64,000 nt of DNA, taken from Paenibacillus_AB sp036577625 (lineage in GTDB: Bacteria > Bacillota > Bacilli > Paenibacillales > NBRC-103111). Made by a program: the position numbers and the translations under genes. Below are positions 24,788 through 34,618 of the stretch, one piece after another (within the stretch, counting starts at the first letter, position 1; each line of letters opens with the position of its first letter). The stretch covers positions 1 through 64,000 of the forward strand of contig NZ_JARBDC010000042.1 in NCBI RefSeq assembly GCF_036577625.1, in the 5' to 3' direction. The notes below the pieces were generated by a model. The model had not been told where the DNA came from. It saw nothing but the letters and a program-made list of their open reading frames with translations, and made no database searches.

Positions 24788-25810
24788 TTGTTCCATTTGG
24801 CGGGGAAGCGCCTGGCATGCTTGCTGCTGCTCGGCGCGCTGGCGGCGGTTCAAACCGGCTGCTCGTACGTAAGCGCGGGGGAGCAGCCGAAACCGGAATT
24901 GCTTAAGCCGGTCAAAAAGAAAGAGGAGCTGTACGAGGTCCAAAGCGGAACGATCGTAAAGCAGCTGCGCGGAACCGGCATATTCGTTCCGGCGTCGGCC
25001 AAATTTTATCAGTATACGGTCGGCGGAAAGCTTGCCGCCATCTACGCGAAGCCCGGCGATTCGGTAAACAAGGGCGACGTGCTGCTGGAGCTCGACCCGG
25101 GCGACATGAAGCTGAAAATCGCCCAGCAGAAGCTGGTCGTCGCCAAGGCGGAAGACGCGCTGGAGACGGCGAAAGGCGAGGGCGACCCGGAAAAGCTGAG
25201 GCTGGCCGGCCTGAACCGCGAGGTGGAGCAGGCGAGGCTGGAAGGGCTGGAGCTGAGCTTGGCGAAGACGAAGCTGGTCGCCGAGAAGAGCGGCAAAGTC
25301 GTGTTTCTCGACTTCATGAAGCCGGGGGATACGATCGCATCGTATAAAGATATTATCGCATTGGCCGAGCCGGGAGATATGCTGTTCCAATTTACGACGA
25401 CGATAGGCGCCGATTTGAACGCCATCGAGAAAGATATGGCGGCGGAGATCGTCTTCAAAGGCAATACGTATACCGGCAAAGTCGTTCAAACGCCGCGAAC
25501 CGCTCCGACCGCGACGAGCCAGCAGCAAAGCGACCGCAACTCGCGGACGATATTGATCGCCCTCGACAGTCTGCCTCCCGATGCGACGCTGGGCGCGCAG
25601 GGCGATATGACGATCGTGACCGACAAAAAAGAAAACGTTCTCACGATTCCGCGCGTCGGACTCCGCTCGTACCAAGGCCGCAATTTCGTCCATGTGAAGG
25701 ACGGCGAAAGCCGGAAAGAGGTCGACGTGGAGAAAGGCTTGGAAACGGCGACCGAAGTCGAAATTCGCAAAGGGCTGAAGGCCGGCCAGCAGGTGATTTT
25801 GAACAACTGA
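24788..25810 (+). CDS. HlyD/RND-adaptor-like lipoprotein
   Basis: A 340-residue membrane-fusion-type protein from TTG 24788 (GGGGAGG seven bases upstream). The N-terminus has a lipoprotein-like signal ending in AAVQTGCSYV, with an unusual Gln at -3. A split lipoyl/barrel-sandwich domain is seen as YQYTVGGKLAAIYAKPGDSVNKGDVLLELD and SGKVVFLDFMKPGDTI, flanking a helical hairpin (KLKIAQQKLVVAKAEDAL, then REVEQARLEGLELSLAKTK). The C-terminus has beta-barrel blocks. Such proteins couple to MacB-type or RND exporters, but no transporter gene follows; a terminator does. Partner unknown. Confidence 0.82.
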   Translation: MFHLAGKRLACLLLLGALAAVQTGCSYVSAGEQPKPELLKPVKKKEELYEVQSGTIVKQLRGTGIFVPASAKFYQYTVGGKLAAIYAKPGDSVNKGDVLLELDPGDMKLKIAQQKLVVAKAEDALETAKGEGDPEKLRLAGLNREVEQARLEGLELSLAKTKLVAEKSGKVVFLDFMKPGDTIASYKDIIALAEPGDMLFQFTTTIGADLNAIEKDMAAEIVFKGNTYTGKVVQTPRTAPTATSQQQSDRNSRTILIALDSLPPDATLGAQGDMTIVTDKKENVLTIPRVGLRSYQGRNFVHVKDGESRKEVDVEKGLETATEVEIRKGLKAGQQVILNN

Positions 25811-25863
25811 ACCGGCAGGGCCGGCGCCTGCCGAAGCCGAGCCGCGCAATCGAGAAGAACGGC

Positions 25864-25897
25864 GAAGCGTACCCGTAACGGGGCGCTTCTTTTTTTT
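25864..25897 (+). terminator. Terminator after the HlyD-like gene
   Basis: GAAGCG pairs with CGCTTC around a 14-base loop and is followed by eight T residues. Confidence 0.82.
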
Positions 25898-25968
25898 AGA
25901 ATGTACGGTTGTCGGGAGTTGGGGCGAGCATGGGGCGGCGGCGGGACGGGCCCCAAGTTCCAAATGTG

Positions 25969-26151
25969 TAACGGACATGGCGGCCGCTAATGAGCCTCAT
26001 TCCGGCCTTTTTTTTTCTAACGGACACAGGCGCAGCAATTTGGGCGAAAAACCCCCTTTTGGACGGCGGTTCGGAGCCAATAAGCGTAGGTGGTGTCCGT
26101 TACGATCGGAAACGGCCGATTTTCGCGAAATAAGCGCTGTGGCGTCCGTTA
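25969..26151. repeat. Dispersed intergenic repeat family C, copy 2
   Basis: Same architecture as 10765-10947: TAACGGACATGGCGGCCGCT at the left, TAACGGACAC and GGTGTCCGTTACGATC inside, GTGGCGTCCGTTA at the right. It lies in a 670-base gap before a chemoreceptor gene; I see nothing else definable at 26152-26350. Confidence 0.85.
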
Positions 26152-26483
26152 TTATTCGGAAGCCGACTGTTGCGCTCATCCTCGAAATACGTCGATAGAC
26201 GATATTCACGTTCGTTCCTTTCAGCCAGAAGGATTCGTCATTTGGTGCAGCTCGTGCAATTTTTTGTCGACCGAGCGGGGCCGGCCGCGAGCGGCATAAA
26301 CCGTTTGGCCCCCGGCGAAGTTCCAGTATATAGTAGATTTTGTCGGAAAAGCTCACATAAAATTCATATTTATTCCATTACAATAGAGGCTAGGGGGAAG
26401 TTCCCATTTAAAAAGTAAGCCTTTTCAACCAGATCGGGAGCCGAACTCCGTCTAAAATGGGACATAAGGTTGGGGGAATGTTG

Positions 26484-28727
26484 ATGAGTGGCAACAAAGC
26501 GAAACGGAAGCTGCCGTTTTCAATCGGCAAACTGCAAAAGGGATGGTATCGTTCGATCGGCTTCAAGCTGTTCGCCGCCTTTCTGGCGAGCATCGTGCTG
26601 GCCAGCGCCGCCGCCGGCGTCATCGCGTACCAAATTTCCGCAAGCGCTCTCAAGCAAAAGGTCGGAAGCAACATGGAACAGGTCGTTGCGGATGCCGCCA
26701 GCAACTCGGACCGCTGGTTCAAAGTGATGGACGGAACGTTCAACCAGCTGGCGATTTACGCCGACAAAAACCAGTATACGACGAAAGACCGGCGCAATCT
26801 GGAGCCGCAAACGGACCCCGAGGCGAAGGAATACAGGCAATTGATCGCGCAGCTGCGCTCGCTGGAGGACGAAATCGCCCAGAAGACGGCGCAGGCGGGC
26901 AAGGCGACCGATTCGAACGAGCGGATCAAGCTGAACGAAGATATCGCCCGCGCCTCGCAGACGAAAAATACGATCACGACCCGCTTCAACGCGCTCAATA
27001 CGCAAAAAGCGGCGCTCGACACGGCGATTAACGCATACATATCGGCCTATGCGATGACGAACTCGGACATGATTTTCTCGATCGGCATCGTCCGCTTCAA
27101 CGGGGAAAACCAATTGTTCAGCAGCTCGGGCAAACCGCGGACGACCAACTTATACGAAACGGAATGGGCGAACGAAGCGCTCAAGGCAAAAGGGAGAAAC
27201 GTCTACCTGCCGCCGCAAAAAGGGTCGTTTCTGATGGCCGACGAAGAAACGCGCGTATTCGTCGTCGCCAAATCGTTCTGGAGTCCGGAGGACCAGAAAT
27301 GGGCCGACGTGCTCATTATCGAATTCAAGCTCGGCTTCTTTGAAAATTTGCTGAAGCCGATCAACTTCGGCGGCATCGGCGATATTCACCTGATCGGCGC
27401 CTCGGGAGCGAACCTGTACTCCAACCGCGAAGGAGCGGCGTTCGGCCAGCCCGCCGACGTATCGGCGGAAGGAAGCGGGCAAAAAGTTCTCACCTCTACG
27501 AAATCGCTGCAAAACATCGATTGGACGCTGACCGGCGCCATTCCGGAAAACCGGCTGCTGGAGGACGCCAAGACGATCGCGAACAGTCTCGTGCTGCTGT
27601 GCGTCGGCGGCGCCGCGCTCGCGCTGCTGCTCGGCTTTTGGGGATACCGGACGATCGGCAGGCCGCTCATGGTCGCCGTCACGAAAATGCGGCAGGCGGA
27701 AAACGGCGACCTGAACGTCCGGCTGAATATGAAACGGAGCGACGAGATCGGCTCGGTGTCGAGAAGCTTCGACAGCATGATGGAGCGGATCGGCAGCATC
27801 GTGGCGCAAACCGGCCAATCGTCCGATCGCCTCATGCAGGCGACGGTACGGATCAACGAGCTCGTACAGCGGTCGCGCGACGCTTCCGGGGAAATCGCCG
27901 TCGCGATGAACGAGGTGTCGTCCGGAGCGGACAGCCTGTCGCGCGACGCGGAGAAAAGCAGCGCGCTCACCGGCGAGCTGACGAACCGGCTGGAGGACGT
28001 GCTGGCGGTCAATCGTTCGATGAAGGACATCGCGTTTCAGGTCGAGGAGTCGGGCAAAAGCGGCGCCCAGGCGATGGACGAGCTGTCGAAATACAATCAG
28101 GAAGCCGAAGCGGTCGTATCGTCGCTCAGCGAACGAATGGCCCGGCTTCAGGCGGGCACCGAATCGATTTCCGTCGTGCTCGATATCGTCGCGAACATTT
28201 CCAAGCAAATCAACATATTGTCGCTTAACGCCTCGATCGTAGCCGCTTCGGCCGGCGAAGCGGGCAAAGGCTTTATGGTCGTCGCCGGCGAAATTCGCAG
28301 CTTGGCGAACCAGTCGAAGGAATCGATTTCATCCGTGGAGGAGGTCATCCGGAACATCCAGGCGGAAATGGACGAGACCGGCAAGCTCGTGTCCGAGTCG
28401 CTGCCGATCTTTGCGCGGCAAAGCGATATATCGCGTACGTCCCAGGACGTGTTCCGGCATGTCGAGTCGTCGATGGCCCGTTTTATGGACAGCTTCCAGC
28501 AAGTGTGGAATTCGCTGCAATTTTCGATGGAGGCGCAGGAGGAGCTTGCCGGCATGATGATGCAGGTGAGCGCCGTATCGCAGCAATCGACCGCAACGAC
28601 GGAAAACGTCGCCTCGCTTATTCGCGAGCAGCACGAATCCGGCGGAGAGCTGGTGCGAACCGGCGAACAGCTCGAACAGCTGGCGCAGGAGCTGCGGAAC
28701 GCCTTGAAGGTGTTCCAGACCGTCTGA
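26484..28727 (+). CDS. Methyl-accepting chemotaxis protein
   Basis: A 747-residue transmembrane chemoreceptor. After a basic start there is one membrane helix (FKLFAAFLASIVLASAAAGVIAYQI), an extracellular sensor of about 310 residues with a coiled-coil-like stretch and a Cache-like fold, a second membrane helix (SLVLLCVGGAALALLLGFW), a HAMP linker (GRPLMVAVTKMRQAENGDLNVRL) and a cytoplasmic signalling domain whose tip reads NILSLNASIVAASAGEAGKG. The tip deviates from the usual AAIEAARAGE. ATG 26484 is preferred because GGGGG lies seven bases ahead. The stimulus is unknown. Confidence 0.92.
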   Translation: MSGNKAKRKLPFSIGKLQKGWYRSIGFKLFAAFLASIVLASAAAGVIAYQISASALKQKVGSNMEQVVADAASNSDRWFKVMDGTFNQLAIYADKNQYTTKDRRNLEPQTDPEAKEYRQLIAQLRSLEDEIAQKTAQAGKATDSNERIKLNEDIARASQTKNTITTRFNALNTQKAALDTAINAYISAYAMTNSDMIFSIGIVRFNGENQLFSSSGKPRTTNLYETEWANEALKAKGRNVYLPPQKGSFLMADEETRVFVVAKSFWSPEDQKWADVLIIEFKLGFFENLLKPINFGGIGDIHLIGASGANLYSNREGAAFGQPADVSAEGSGQKVLTSTKSLQNIDWTLTGAIPENRLLEDAKTIANSLVLLCVGGAALALLLGFWGYRTIGRPLMVAVTKMRQAENGDLNVRLNMKRSDEIGSVSRSFDSMMERIGSIVAQTGQSSDRLMQATVRINELVQRSRDASGEIAVAMNEVSSGADSLSRDAEKSSALTGELTNRLEDVLAVNRSMKDIAFQVEESGKSGAQAMDELSKYNQEAEAVVSSLSERMARLQAGTESISVVLDIVANISKQINILSLNASIVAASAGEAGKGFMVVAGEIRSLANQSKESISSVEEVIRNIQAEMDETGKLVSESLPIFARQSDISRTSQDVFRHVESSMARFMDSFQQVWNSLQFSMEAQEELAGMMMQVSAVSQQSTATTENVASLIREQHESGGELVRTGEQLEQLAQELRNALKVFQTV

Positions 28728-28889
28728 CGGCCGACCGCGACCGCGGCCGCGGTCTCGCCCGTTCGGGCGATTTTCCGGGCGGAGGCGAAAGCTGCAGCGC
28801 TTTCCTTCGATTTATGGAGGGCATTCGCACATTCGGGTAGGCATTCGCATACAATGGAGCCGAGAACGATGAAACGGAGGGACTGTTTC

Positions 28890-29210
28890 ATGACGAACGG
28901 CTCCATGCAAGCGTCGCAGGCGCTATATGAAGCCGATCCCGCTTTCGTTCAAGCGTTGAAGTCTTGTCGGGAACGGCTGAACGACGTATGCCGCCAATGC
29001 GCGAACCGCCCCGTGCGCATCCAAACGATTCACGGCCATGTCCATGAAGGCGTGATCGCCGGGATTGACGACCGCCACTTGTACTTGAGCGTCAAAGCTC
29101 ACGATGCGCGCGGGTTTTTCAATCCGCTGTACCAGGCTTACACGTACAACAACGTCATACTGCCGCTCGTTTTATACGAGCTCCTCGTCATTTCGCTGCT
29201 GTATTCGTAA
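28890..29210 (+). CDS. Unknown 106-residue protein, possibly LSm-like
   Basis: ATG 28890 follows ACGGAGGG. A helical N-terminus with two cysteines (SCRERLNDVCRQCANR) is followed by RPVRIQTIHGHVHEGVIAGIDDRHLYLSV, whose strand-turn pattern recalls an Sm/Hfq-type barrel, and a hydrophobic C-terminus (NNVILPLVLYELLVISLLYS) that could be a membrane-associated helix. I do not recognise the family firmly. It is monocistronic, with a good terminator behind it. Confidence 0.7.
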   Translation: MTNGSMQASQALYEADPAFVQALKSCRERLNDVCRQCANRPVRIQTIHGHVHEGVIAGIDDRHLYLSVKAHDARGFFNPLYQAYTYNNVILPLVLYELLVISLLYS

Positions 29211-29225
29211 ATGGCGAGCGGTGAA

Positions 29226-29259
29226 GGCGCCCCCGCTACGATGCGCGGGGCGTCTTTTT
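29226..29259 (+). terminator. Terminator after the 106-residue protein gene
   Basis: A GC-rich stem (GGCGCCCCCGC with GCGCGGGGCGTC) followed by TTTTT. Confidence 0.8.
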
Positions 29260-29447
29260 CCGCTTCGAAACTGACCACTCACGGTTAAAAAAAAGGAAGA
29301 GCCCCCCAGCGGCGGTTAAATGCTTTTCGTTTCCTCCGTGATATAGTTGTATTGAAATCGCTTCCGACAACCGGATAGACGTTTCGCCGGGCTTCGCCGC
29401 GCGGTTGTCGGGTTGCCGGAGCCGTATAAGAAGAGGAGGGGGTTCAT

Positions 29448-30770
29448 ATGGCCGCAACGAAATCTGTCCTGCTCGCGGCGATTGCCGCCGCCGCGATGTT
29501 GTCCGCCTGCAGTCAGGGAGGAAGCGGGGGCGAGACGCCGAAAGCCGCGGACGGGCAGCCGCCCAAAACGGCCGAGCCGGTCCAGCTTACGATCGTCACG
29601 AACGCCGGACATACGGAAGAGGCGTTCAACACCCGTTTCGGCGATTCGATCCGCAAAAAGTTCCCGAATTACACGATCAAGTTCATTCCGAACAGCGCCG
29701 TGAAATTCGCCGACCTGGTCGCGACGAAGACGGAAGTCGACATCGTCTATGCGGCGATCAACGACTTTACGAACGGACCGCTGAAAAACGGCATGGTGTA
29801 CGACATGACCGAGCTGATGAAGAAGCACGGCGTCGATCCGAACCGCGTCGGGATGAATTGGGTCGAGGGCCTCAGCCCGGTATGGGACGGCAAGCTATAC
29901 GGGCTGCCGATCAGTGTGGAAACGCTTACGCTGTTTTACAATAAAGATTTGTTCGACCGGTTCGGCGTCGCGTATCCGAGAGACAAGATGACGTGGGACG
30001 ACGTGTTCGACCTGAACAACAAGCTGACCCGCGTCGACCAAGGCGTGCAGTATGTCGGTCTCGCCGTCGGCGAATCGCAGCATTTCGCGCTGAACGCGCT
30101 TTCGCTGCCTTACTTCAACGCGCAGACGGGGAAGCCGACGCTGAGCCAGGAAGAGGCGAAGTGGAAGACGGTATACGAAACGATCGCCGTCCGGCCGCTC
30201 GCCGCGCAAGGGTACAAAGACAAAGTCGTCAGCCTGAAAAACAAGATTCCGGGCGACGCCAACTTTACGAAAAGCCGCGACGCGGCCATGCTCGCGGGAC
30301 TCGTTCATGCGCCGCTCTCTTACCTCGAGATGAAGGAAATGAACTGGGACATGGTTTCGTACCCGACCTACAGCCAGGCGCCGGGCACGAGCGCCCAAGC
30401 GAACCTGCTGCTGTTCGGCGTCACCAACATGAGCAGGCATAAAGACCAGGCGATGGAAGTCATCCAATATTTGTATTCCGACGAGTTCCAGACGATTACG
30501 GCCCGCGACGGCAACGTCCCCGTCGTGGTGAACGACCAGCGGAAAAAAGAGTTCGCGCAAAATACGTACTACAAAGACCGCAACGTGCAGTCGGTGTTCA
30601 TCAACAAGCTGGCCCCGCTTTCGAAGCGGACGATTTACGATCCGGATTTGTCGGCGCTATACCGGAAATATCTCGGAGATTTGGCGGTCGGCAATATCGA
30701 TCTCAATTCGATGCTGCGCAAAGTCGAAGAGGAGGCGATCCAAACGGTCGCCGCTTTGAAAAGCCGGTAA
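29448..30770 (+). CDS. Family 1 extracellular solute-binding lipoprotein (orphan)
   Basis: A 440-residue SBP_bac_1 protein. The lipobox is MLSACSQGG, followed by a disordered linker and QLTIVTNAGHTEEAFNTRF. Family blocks include WDGKLYGLPISVETLTLFYNKDLFDRFGV, DKMTWDDVFDLNNKLT and a KDQAMEVIQYLYSDEFQ C-terminal lobe. GAGGAGGGGG lies before ATG 29448. Sugar- or oligosaccharide-type receptors of this class usually sit with two permease genes, but none is adjacent, so it either serves a distant transporter or acts as a sensor. Ligand not predictable. Confidence 0.9.
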   Translation: MAATKSVLLAAIAAAAMLSACSQGGSGGETPKAADGQPPKTAEPVQLTIVTNAGHTEEAFNTRFGDSIRKKFPNYTIKFIPNSAVKFADLVATKTEVDIVYAAINDFTNGPLKNGMVYDMTELMKKHGVDPNRVGMNWVEGLSPVWDGKLYGLPISVETLTLFYNKDLFDRFGVAYPRDKMTWDDVFDLNNKLTRVDQGVQYVGLAVGESQHFALNALSLPYFNAQTGKPTLSQEEAKWKTVYETIAVRPLAAQGYKDKVVSLKNKIPGDANFTKSRDAAMLAGLVHAPLSYLEMKEMNWDMVSYPTYSQAPGTSAQANLLLFGVTNMSRHKDQAMEVIQYLYSDEFQTITARDGNVPVVVNDQRKKEFAQNTYYKDRNVQSVFINKLAPLSKRTIYDPDLSALYRKYLGDLAVGNIDLNSMLRKVEEEAIQTVAALKSR

Positions 30771-30852
30771 GGCCGCCCGTTCGGCTTCCCGGCGGCGGCG
30801 CGCTTATCCGTATTCGCACCCGGAATCCGGCCGCAGGCGAAAGCGGAAAACG

Positions 30853-30886
30853 ACAGCCATGAATCGGACCGATTCATGGCTGTTTT
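30853..30886 (+). terminator. Terminator after the orphan solute receptor
   Basis: ACAGCCATGAATCGG and CCGATTCATGGCTGT make a perfect 15-bp stem almost without loop, followed by TTTT. Confidence 0.88.
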
Positions 30887-31001
30887 AACGTTGATGTACG
30901 ATGCCGAAGCGCTGCAGCGAAGAACGACTTCCTAAACCGGTAAGGATGCCCGTAGGGGGTGACCTACTGCCCGACTCCGGGCGCCTTCGCCGGGCGGATT
31001 C

Positions 31002-31196
31002 GGGTCGATGGCCAACGAATCCCAGCATGCTTATTTGCGGAAAAACGATCGTTTTTCCAAGCGAATGAATCCTAGCCTCGTTATCGAGCCGAAAGTGGAA
31101 CAAAACGATCCGATTTGCCGGAAGTAGCGATACCGGGGTTCGTTACAGTAACAAGCCCCCGCATTCAACTGTGATAACGATTGCCGGGTTCGTTTT
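31002..31196. repeat. Dispersed intergenic repeat family B, copy 3
   Basis: Blocks GCTTATTTGCGGAAAAACG, CTCGTTATCGAGCCG, AAAACGATCCGATTTG, GGGGTTCGTTAC and GTGATAACGATTG match copies at 9129-9312 and 19825-20012. It is followed at about 31228-31262 by GCGGTGTTCGTGCGTCGTATG, the motif that precedes copy 2. Confidence 0.8.
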
Positions 31197-31293
31197 GCCG
31201 GATCCGGCTTCTCTTTCCGCACCGCACAAAGCTCCCGGCGCGGTGTTCGTGCGTCGTATGACGGGGGCGCCGACATGCGGCAGCGTTCGCCGA

Positions 31294-32046
31294 TCAGCCG
31301 TTATCCGGCTGCGGCGCTTGCGGGGCTGTTGCCGGTACGGCCTGAATGATATCCGCGGCGTGTGGATCGCCGGATCCGCTTTCGTTCAAGGCGGCGATTT
31401 CCTGCTTGTACAGCGTCAATTGCTTGGCGAGCGATTGTTTGATCGCGTCGCCGTTTTTGGAACGCACCGCTTCGTCCAGCTCCCGCCATCCTTCCATGAA
31501 TGCGGTTTTCGGCGAATCGCCGCCGGCGGCCGAGACGACAAGCTTGGCCGCTTCATCCGGTACGGCTTCCGGTGCGCCATCCTTCGCGACGACCGACGCC
31601 CAAGCGACTTCCTTGATCGCCGGAGCGGCCGTATCGGACAGCGGCATCGCCTCGGTGACGACCGCTAACCCGCCCTCGGCGTTCGCTTCCTCGAGCTTGA
31701 TCGAAACCGCAGCGATCCGCTCCGCGCTTCCTTCCGGCGGAATCGCCGGACCGATCGCGACCGTTTTCCGCAAAGCCCCGTCTATGCCGTCGAGGACTTG
31801 GAACTTGGCCGACATCGCCTGCTCGTACAGCTCGAGCGTTTGCTTCCATTCGGCCGCCGTTTCCGGCGCATACGTTTCGGCCAGCTTCAGCGGATCGAGC
31901 GCGGAAACGGCGGCGAACCGGACGATCGATGCGCCGCTCCCCACGGCTTGCGGCTCGGTCGTCTCGGCGAAGGCGGTCGGACCGGCGACAGCCGACAGCA
32001 GAACGGTCGAAAGCGCGATTTTGTGAAACAGTCGGTTGTGAATCAT
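31294..32046 (-). CDS. Secreted protein of unknown function
   Basis: A 250-residue protein with a clear Sec signal peptide (KIALSTVLLSAVAGPTAFA, cleavage likely after AFA). The mature part is Ala/Glu rich and mostly helical, with repeated EWKQTLELYEQAMSAKFQ and GDAIKQSLAKQLTLYKQEIAALN segments. AAAAGGAG precedes ATG 32046. It is divergent from a response regulator/histidine kinase pair, 168 bases apart, which may control it. I do not recognise the family. Confidence 0.8.
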   Translation of the reverse strand: MIHNRLFHKIALSTVLLSAVAGPTAFAETTEPQAVGSGASIVRFAAVSALDPLKLAETYAPETAAEWKQTLELYEQAMSAKFQVLDGIDGALRKTVAIGPAIPPEGSAERIAAVSIKLEEANAEGGLAVVTEAMPLSDTAAPAIKEVAWASVVAKDGAPEAVPDEAAKLVVSAAGGDSPKTAFMEGWRELDEAVRSKNGDAIKQSLAKQLTLYKQEIAALNESGSGDPHAADIIQAVPATAPQAPQPDNG

Positions 32047-32214
32047 GGGTACAGCACTCCTTTTCGCTTGGATCGATTTGGGTTGTTGCAGTTCCCAGTG
32101 TATAGGCGAACGGTGGCAATCCAAGCGACGGATTGTGGAAAAACGATGGCAAAGCCGCCGCCGCGCTTCCGTCTTTGGTACAATAAATGAAAAATGGCGT
32201 TTGGAGGGCGGCTT

Positions 32215-32949
32215 ATGAACGATTATTGCGTTGCCGTCGTCGACGACGATCGACATATACGCGAGCTGGTGCAGGCTTATTTGCGGAAGGAGCAATTTCG
32301 CACCGTGGGGCTGTCTTCCGCCGAGGAGGCTTGGGAGCTGTGGAAAGCTTCGCCCCCGGATATGTGGGTGCTCGATATTATGCTTCCGGGCATGGACGGC
32401 TACGAGTTTTGCAGACGAATCCGCTACGAGGCGGAAGTGCCGATCATTATGATTTCCGCCAAGGACAACGAAGTCGACAAAATATTGGGACTGGAGCTCG
32501 GAGGCGACGATTACTTGGTCAAGCCGTTCAGTCCGCGCGAGCTCGTCGCCCGCGTCAAGCGGCAGCTTTCCCGCACTTATCGGCTGAAGGCAATGGACGA
32601 AAGCAAGCGGGAGGAGACGGTCGTGCTGCAAACCGGGAGCGGGCAGCTGCAGCTGATGGCGGAGCAGCGCCGCCTATTTTGGCGCGGGAACGAGGTAGAG
32701 CTGACGTCGAAGGAGTTCGCCCTGCTCCAGGCGTTCGCCGAACGGCCGAACCGGGCGTTCACGCGGGACGAGCTGCTGTCGCTCGTCTGGGGCGACGACT
32801 ACTTCGGCAGCGACCGGGCCGTCGACCATTTATTGAAACGGCTGCGCAAAAAAATCGCGCGGCTGCCGGTCGAAGCCGTCTGGGGCCACGGCTACCGGCT
32901 GCGTACGGACGAAGGGGGGATCGCGGATGAAGCTGTTCGTGCAGATTAA
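32215..32949 (+). CDS. OmpR-type response regulator
   Basis: A 244-residue regulator. The receiver domain has the acidic pocket VVDDDRHIRE, phospho-acceptor Asp54 in VLDIMLPGMDG and Lys in LVKPFSPREL. The C-terminal winged helix reads VELTSKEFALLQAFAERPNRAFTRDELLSLVWGDDYFGSDRAVDHLLKRLRKKI with WGHGYRL at the wing. ATG 32215 has GGAGG seven bases before it. Its 3' end overlaps the kinase start by 23 bases. Confidence 0.95.
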   Translation: MNDYCVAVVDDDRHIRELVQAYLRKEQFRTVGLSSAEEAWELWKASPPDMWVLDIMLPGMDGYEFCRRIRYEAEVPIIMISAKDNEVDKILGLELGGDDYLVKPFSPRELVARVKRQLSRTYRLKAMDESKREETVVLQTGSGQLQLMAEQRRLFWRGNEVELTSKEFALLQAFAERPNRAFTRDELLSLVWGDDYFGSDRAVDHLLKRLRKKIARLPVEAVWGHGYRLRTDEGGIADEAVRAD

Positions 32950-34291
32950 CGTCGCTTTCGGCGCGCTGCTCGTCGTCGTTTTGTCGATCGCCGCCGTTAT
33001 TTTTCATGTCGTGCTGCTGGATCATTTCATCGAGGTCGAGAAAGACGATATGCGAAAGGCGAGCGCGACGATATCCACGCAGATGAAGACCGTCGCCGTG
33101 GAGCCGATCGCCGCTGCCGCCGTACCGTCGACCGCCATGACGCCGGTTTCCGCGGCGATTCCTCCGGGGCTCGGCTTCGACGCGATCGTTACCGACGGCG
33201 ATGCGAATATTATTTACAGCACCGTTCCCGTCGCGACCGTGCGGTTTTCCTTGGCGAAGCTGGAAGCCGCGCACGTCTACGACGTTCGAATGCTGCAGGA
33301 AGACAAGGGCGAGCGGTATTTGATCGCCTCGAATGCGCTGGACGACGGAACGCTCACGCTATTTACGCCGATGAGTAAAATAAAGGAGGCCGAAAAATCG
33401 CTGCTCGTGCGGCTGCTCGTCGTTTTATGCATCGGCGGCGCGCTCGTGTTTTTGCTCAGCCTGGTCATTACGAGAAGGCTGATCAACCCGCTGCTGCAGT
33501 TGCGCGGCGAGCTGCGCAAGGTGGAAAACCGCCGGTTTTCCGACGTGAAACGGGTTCGGGCCGGGGGCGAGATCGGCGACGTCGCGCAGACGGTTTACGA
33601 AATGGCCGGGGAGCTGGAGAAGTATAACCGGATCCAGAAGCAGTTTATCCAGAACGCCTCGCACGAGCTGAAGACGCCGCTCATGTCGATCGCGGGTTAC
33701 GCCGAAGGAATACGCGATGGCGTTTTCGAAGGGGAAGGCGTCCGCAAAGGGCTGGATATTATCATCAGCGAAAGCGGCCGGCTCAAAAACATCGTCACCG
33801 AAATGACGCTGCTGGCCAAGCTGGACGGCGAAGAAGGCATCTTTCGGATGGCGCCGGTCGGCATTGCCGACATCGTTACCGAAACGATCGAGCGGATCAA
33901 TCCGCTGCTGGTCGATAAAGGGCTGACGATCGAAACCGCATATGCGGACGAGGCGGCTCGTCTGGCGGAAGTTCGGGCCGACCGGGACAAGCTGCTCCAG
34001 GCGCTGCTGAACGTCGTGTCGAACGCGACGCGCTATGCCCGAAAGCGGATTCGCATCGGGATAACCGTCGGCAAAAAGCAGATCGACATTTCCGTCGCGG
34101 ACGACGGCGACGGCATACCGGACAGCTTGCTCCCGCATTTGTTTCACCGTTTCGTCAAAGGGAAGGACGGCGAGACCGGGCTCGGGCTCGCGATATCCCG
34201 GGCCATCGTGGAGCGGTGCGGCGGAAGTATCGCGGCGCGCAACCGGGAGTCGGGCGGGGCCGACGTGTCGATGCGCTTTCCGGCCGCCTAG
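32927..34291 (+). CDS. Membrane sensor histidine kinase
   Basis: A 454-residue kinase with two membrane helices (AFGALLVVVLSIAAVIFHVVLL and LLVVLCIGGALVFLLSLVI) enclosing an extracellular sensor of about 130 residues. A HAMP-like region follows, then the H-box NASHELKTPLMSIAGYAEGI with phospho-acceptor His246, and the ATPase blocks NVVSNATRYA, VADDGDGIP and ETGLGLAISRAIVERCGG. GGGGGG lies before ATG 32927. Cognate to the preceding regulator. Signal unknown; the divergent secreted protein is a candidate target or ligand-related partner. Confidence 0.95.
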   Translation: MKLFVQINVAFGALLVVVLSIAAVIFHVVLLDHFIEVEKDDMRKASATISTQMKTVAVEPIAAAAVPSTAMTPVSAAIPPGLGFDAIVTDGDANIIYSTVPVATVRFSLAKLEAAHVYDVRMLQEDKGERYLIASNALDDGTLTLFTPMSKIKEAEKSLLVRLLVVLCIGGALVFLLSLVITRRLINPLLQLRGELRKVENRRFSDVKRVRAGGEIGDVAQTVYEMAGELEKYNRIQKQFIQNASHELKTPLMSIAGYAEGIRDGVFEGEGVRKGLDIIISESGRLKNIVTEMTLLAKLDGEEGIFRMAPVGIADIVTETIERINPLLVDKGLTIETAYADEAARLAEVRADRDKLLQALLNVVSNATRYARKRIRIGITVGKKQIDISVADDGDGIPDSLLPHLFHRFVKGKDGETGLGLAISRAIVERCGGSIAARNRESGGADVSMRFPAA

Positions 34292-34298
34292 GCGGGCG

Positions 34299-34332
34299 GA
34301 GCGACCGACCTGCGATCGGCTGACGCTCTTTT
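34299..34332 (+). terminator. Terminator of the two-component operon
   Basis: GAGCG and CGCTC enclose a second stem CCGA/TCGG and are followed by TTTT. The rest of the gap to 34618 shows nothing recognisable. Confidence 0.55.
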
Positions 34333-34618
34333 GAGCAAGCGGAATATCGTGAAGAAGGACAGATGCAGGAGAAAAGAAGGCGCGCATTTGCGGTTGAACG
34401 GGAAGGAAGAAGAACGGCTGCGGCGGAGCTTCGCAATCCGGAGTCTCGGGAGGGGGGACGCGCAGTGAAGCGGATGACCTCTTACGAGCGGAAAGGCCGG
34501 ACGGCTTGACCGAAAGCTTGAAGGCAGCCTTGCAATGCTTTGCGATTATCGGATACTCCATCCGGCCCTCCCCGTTTCGCCCGATTGGCCGGACGATCCG
34601 TTCGAGGGCCTTTCTCCG

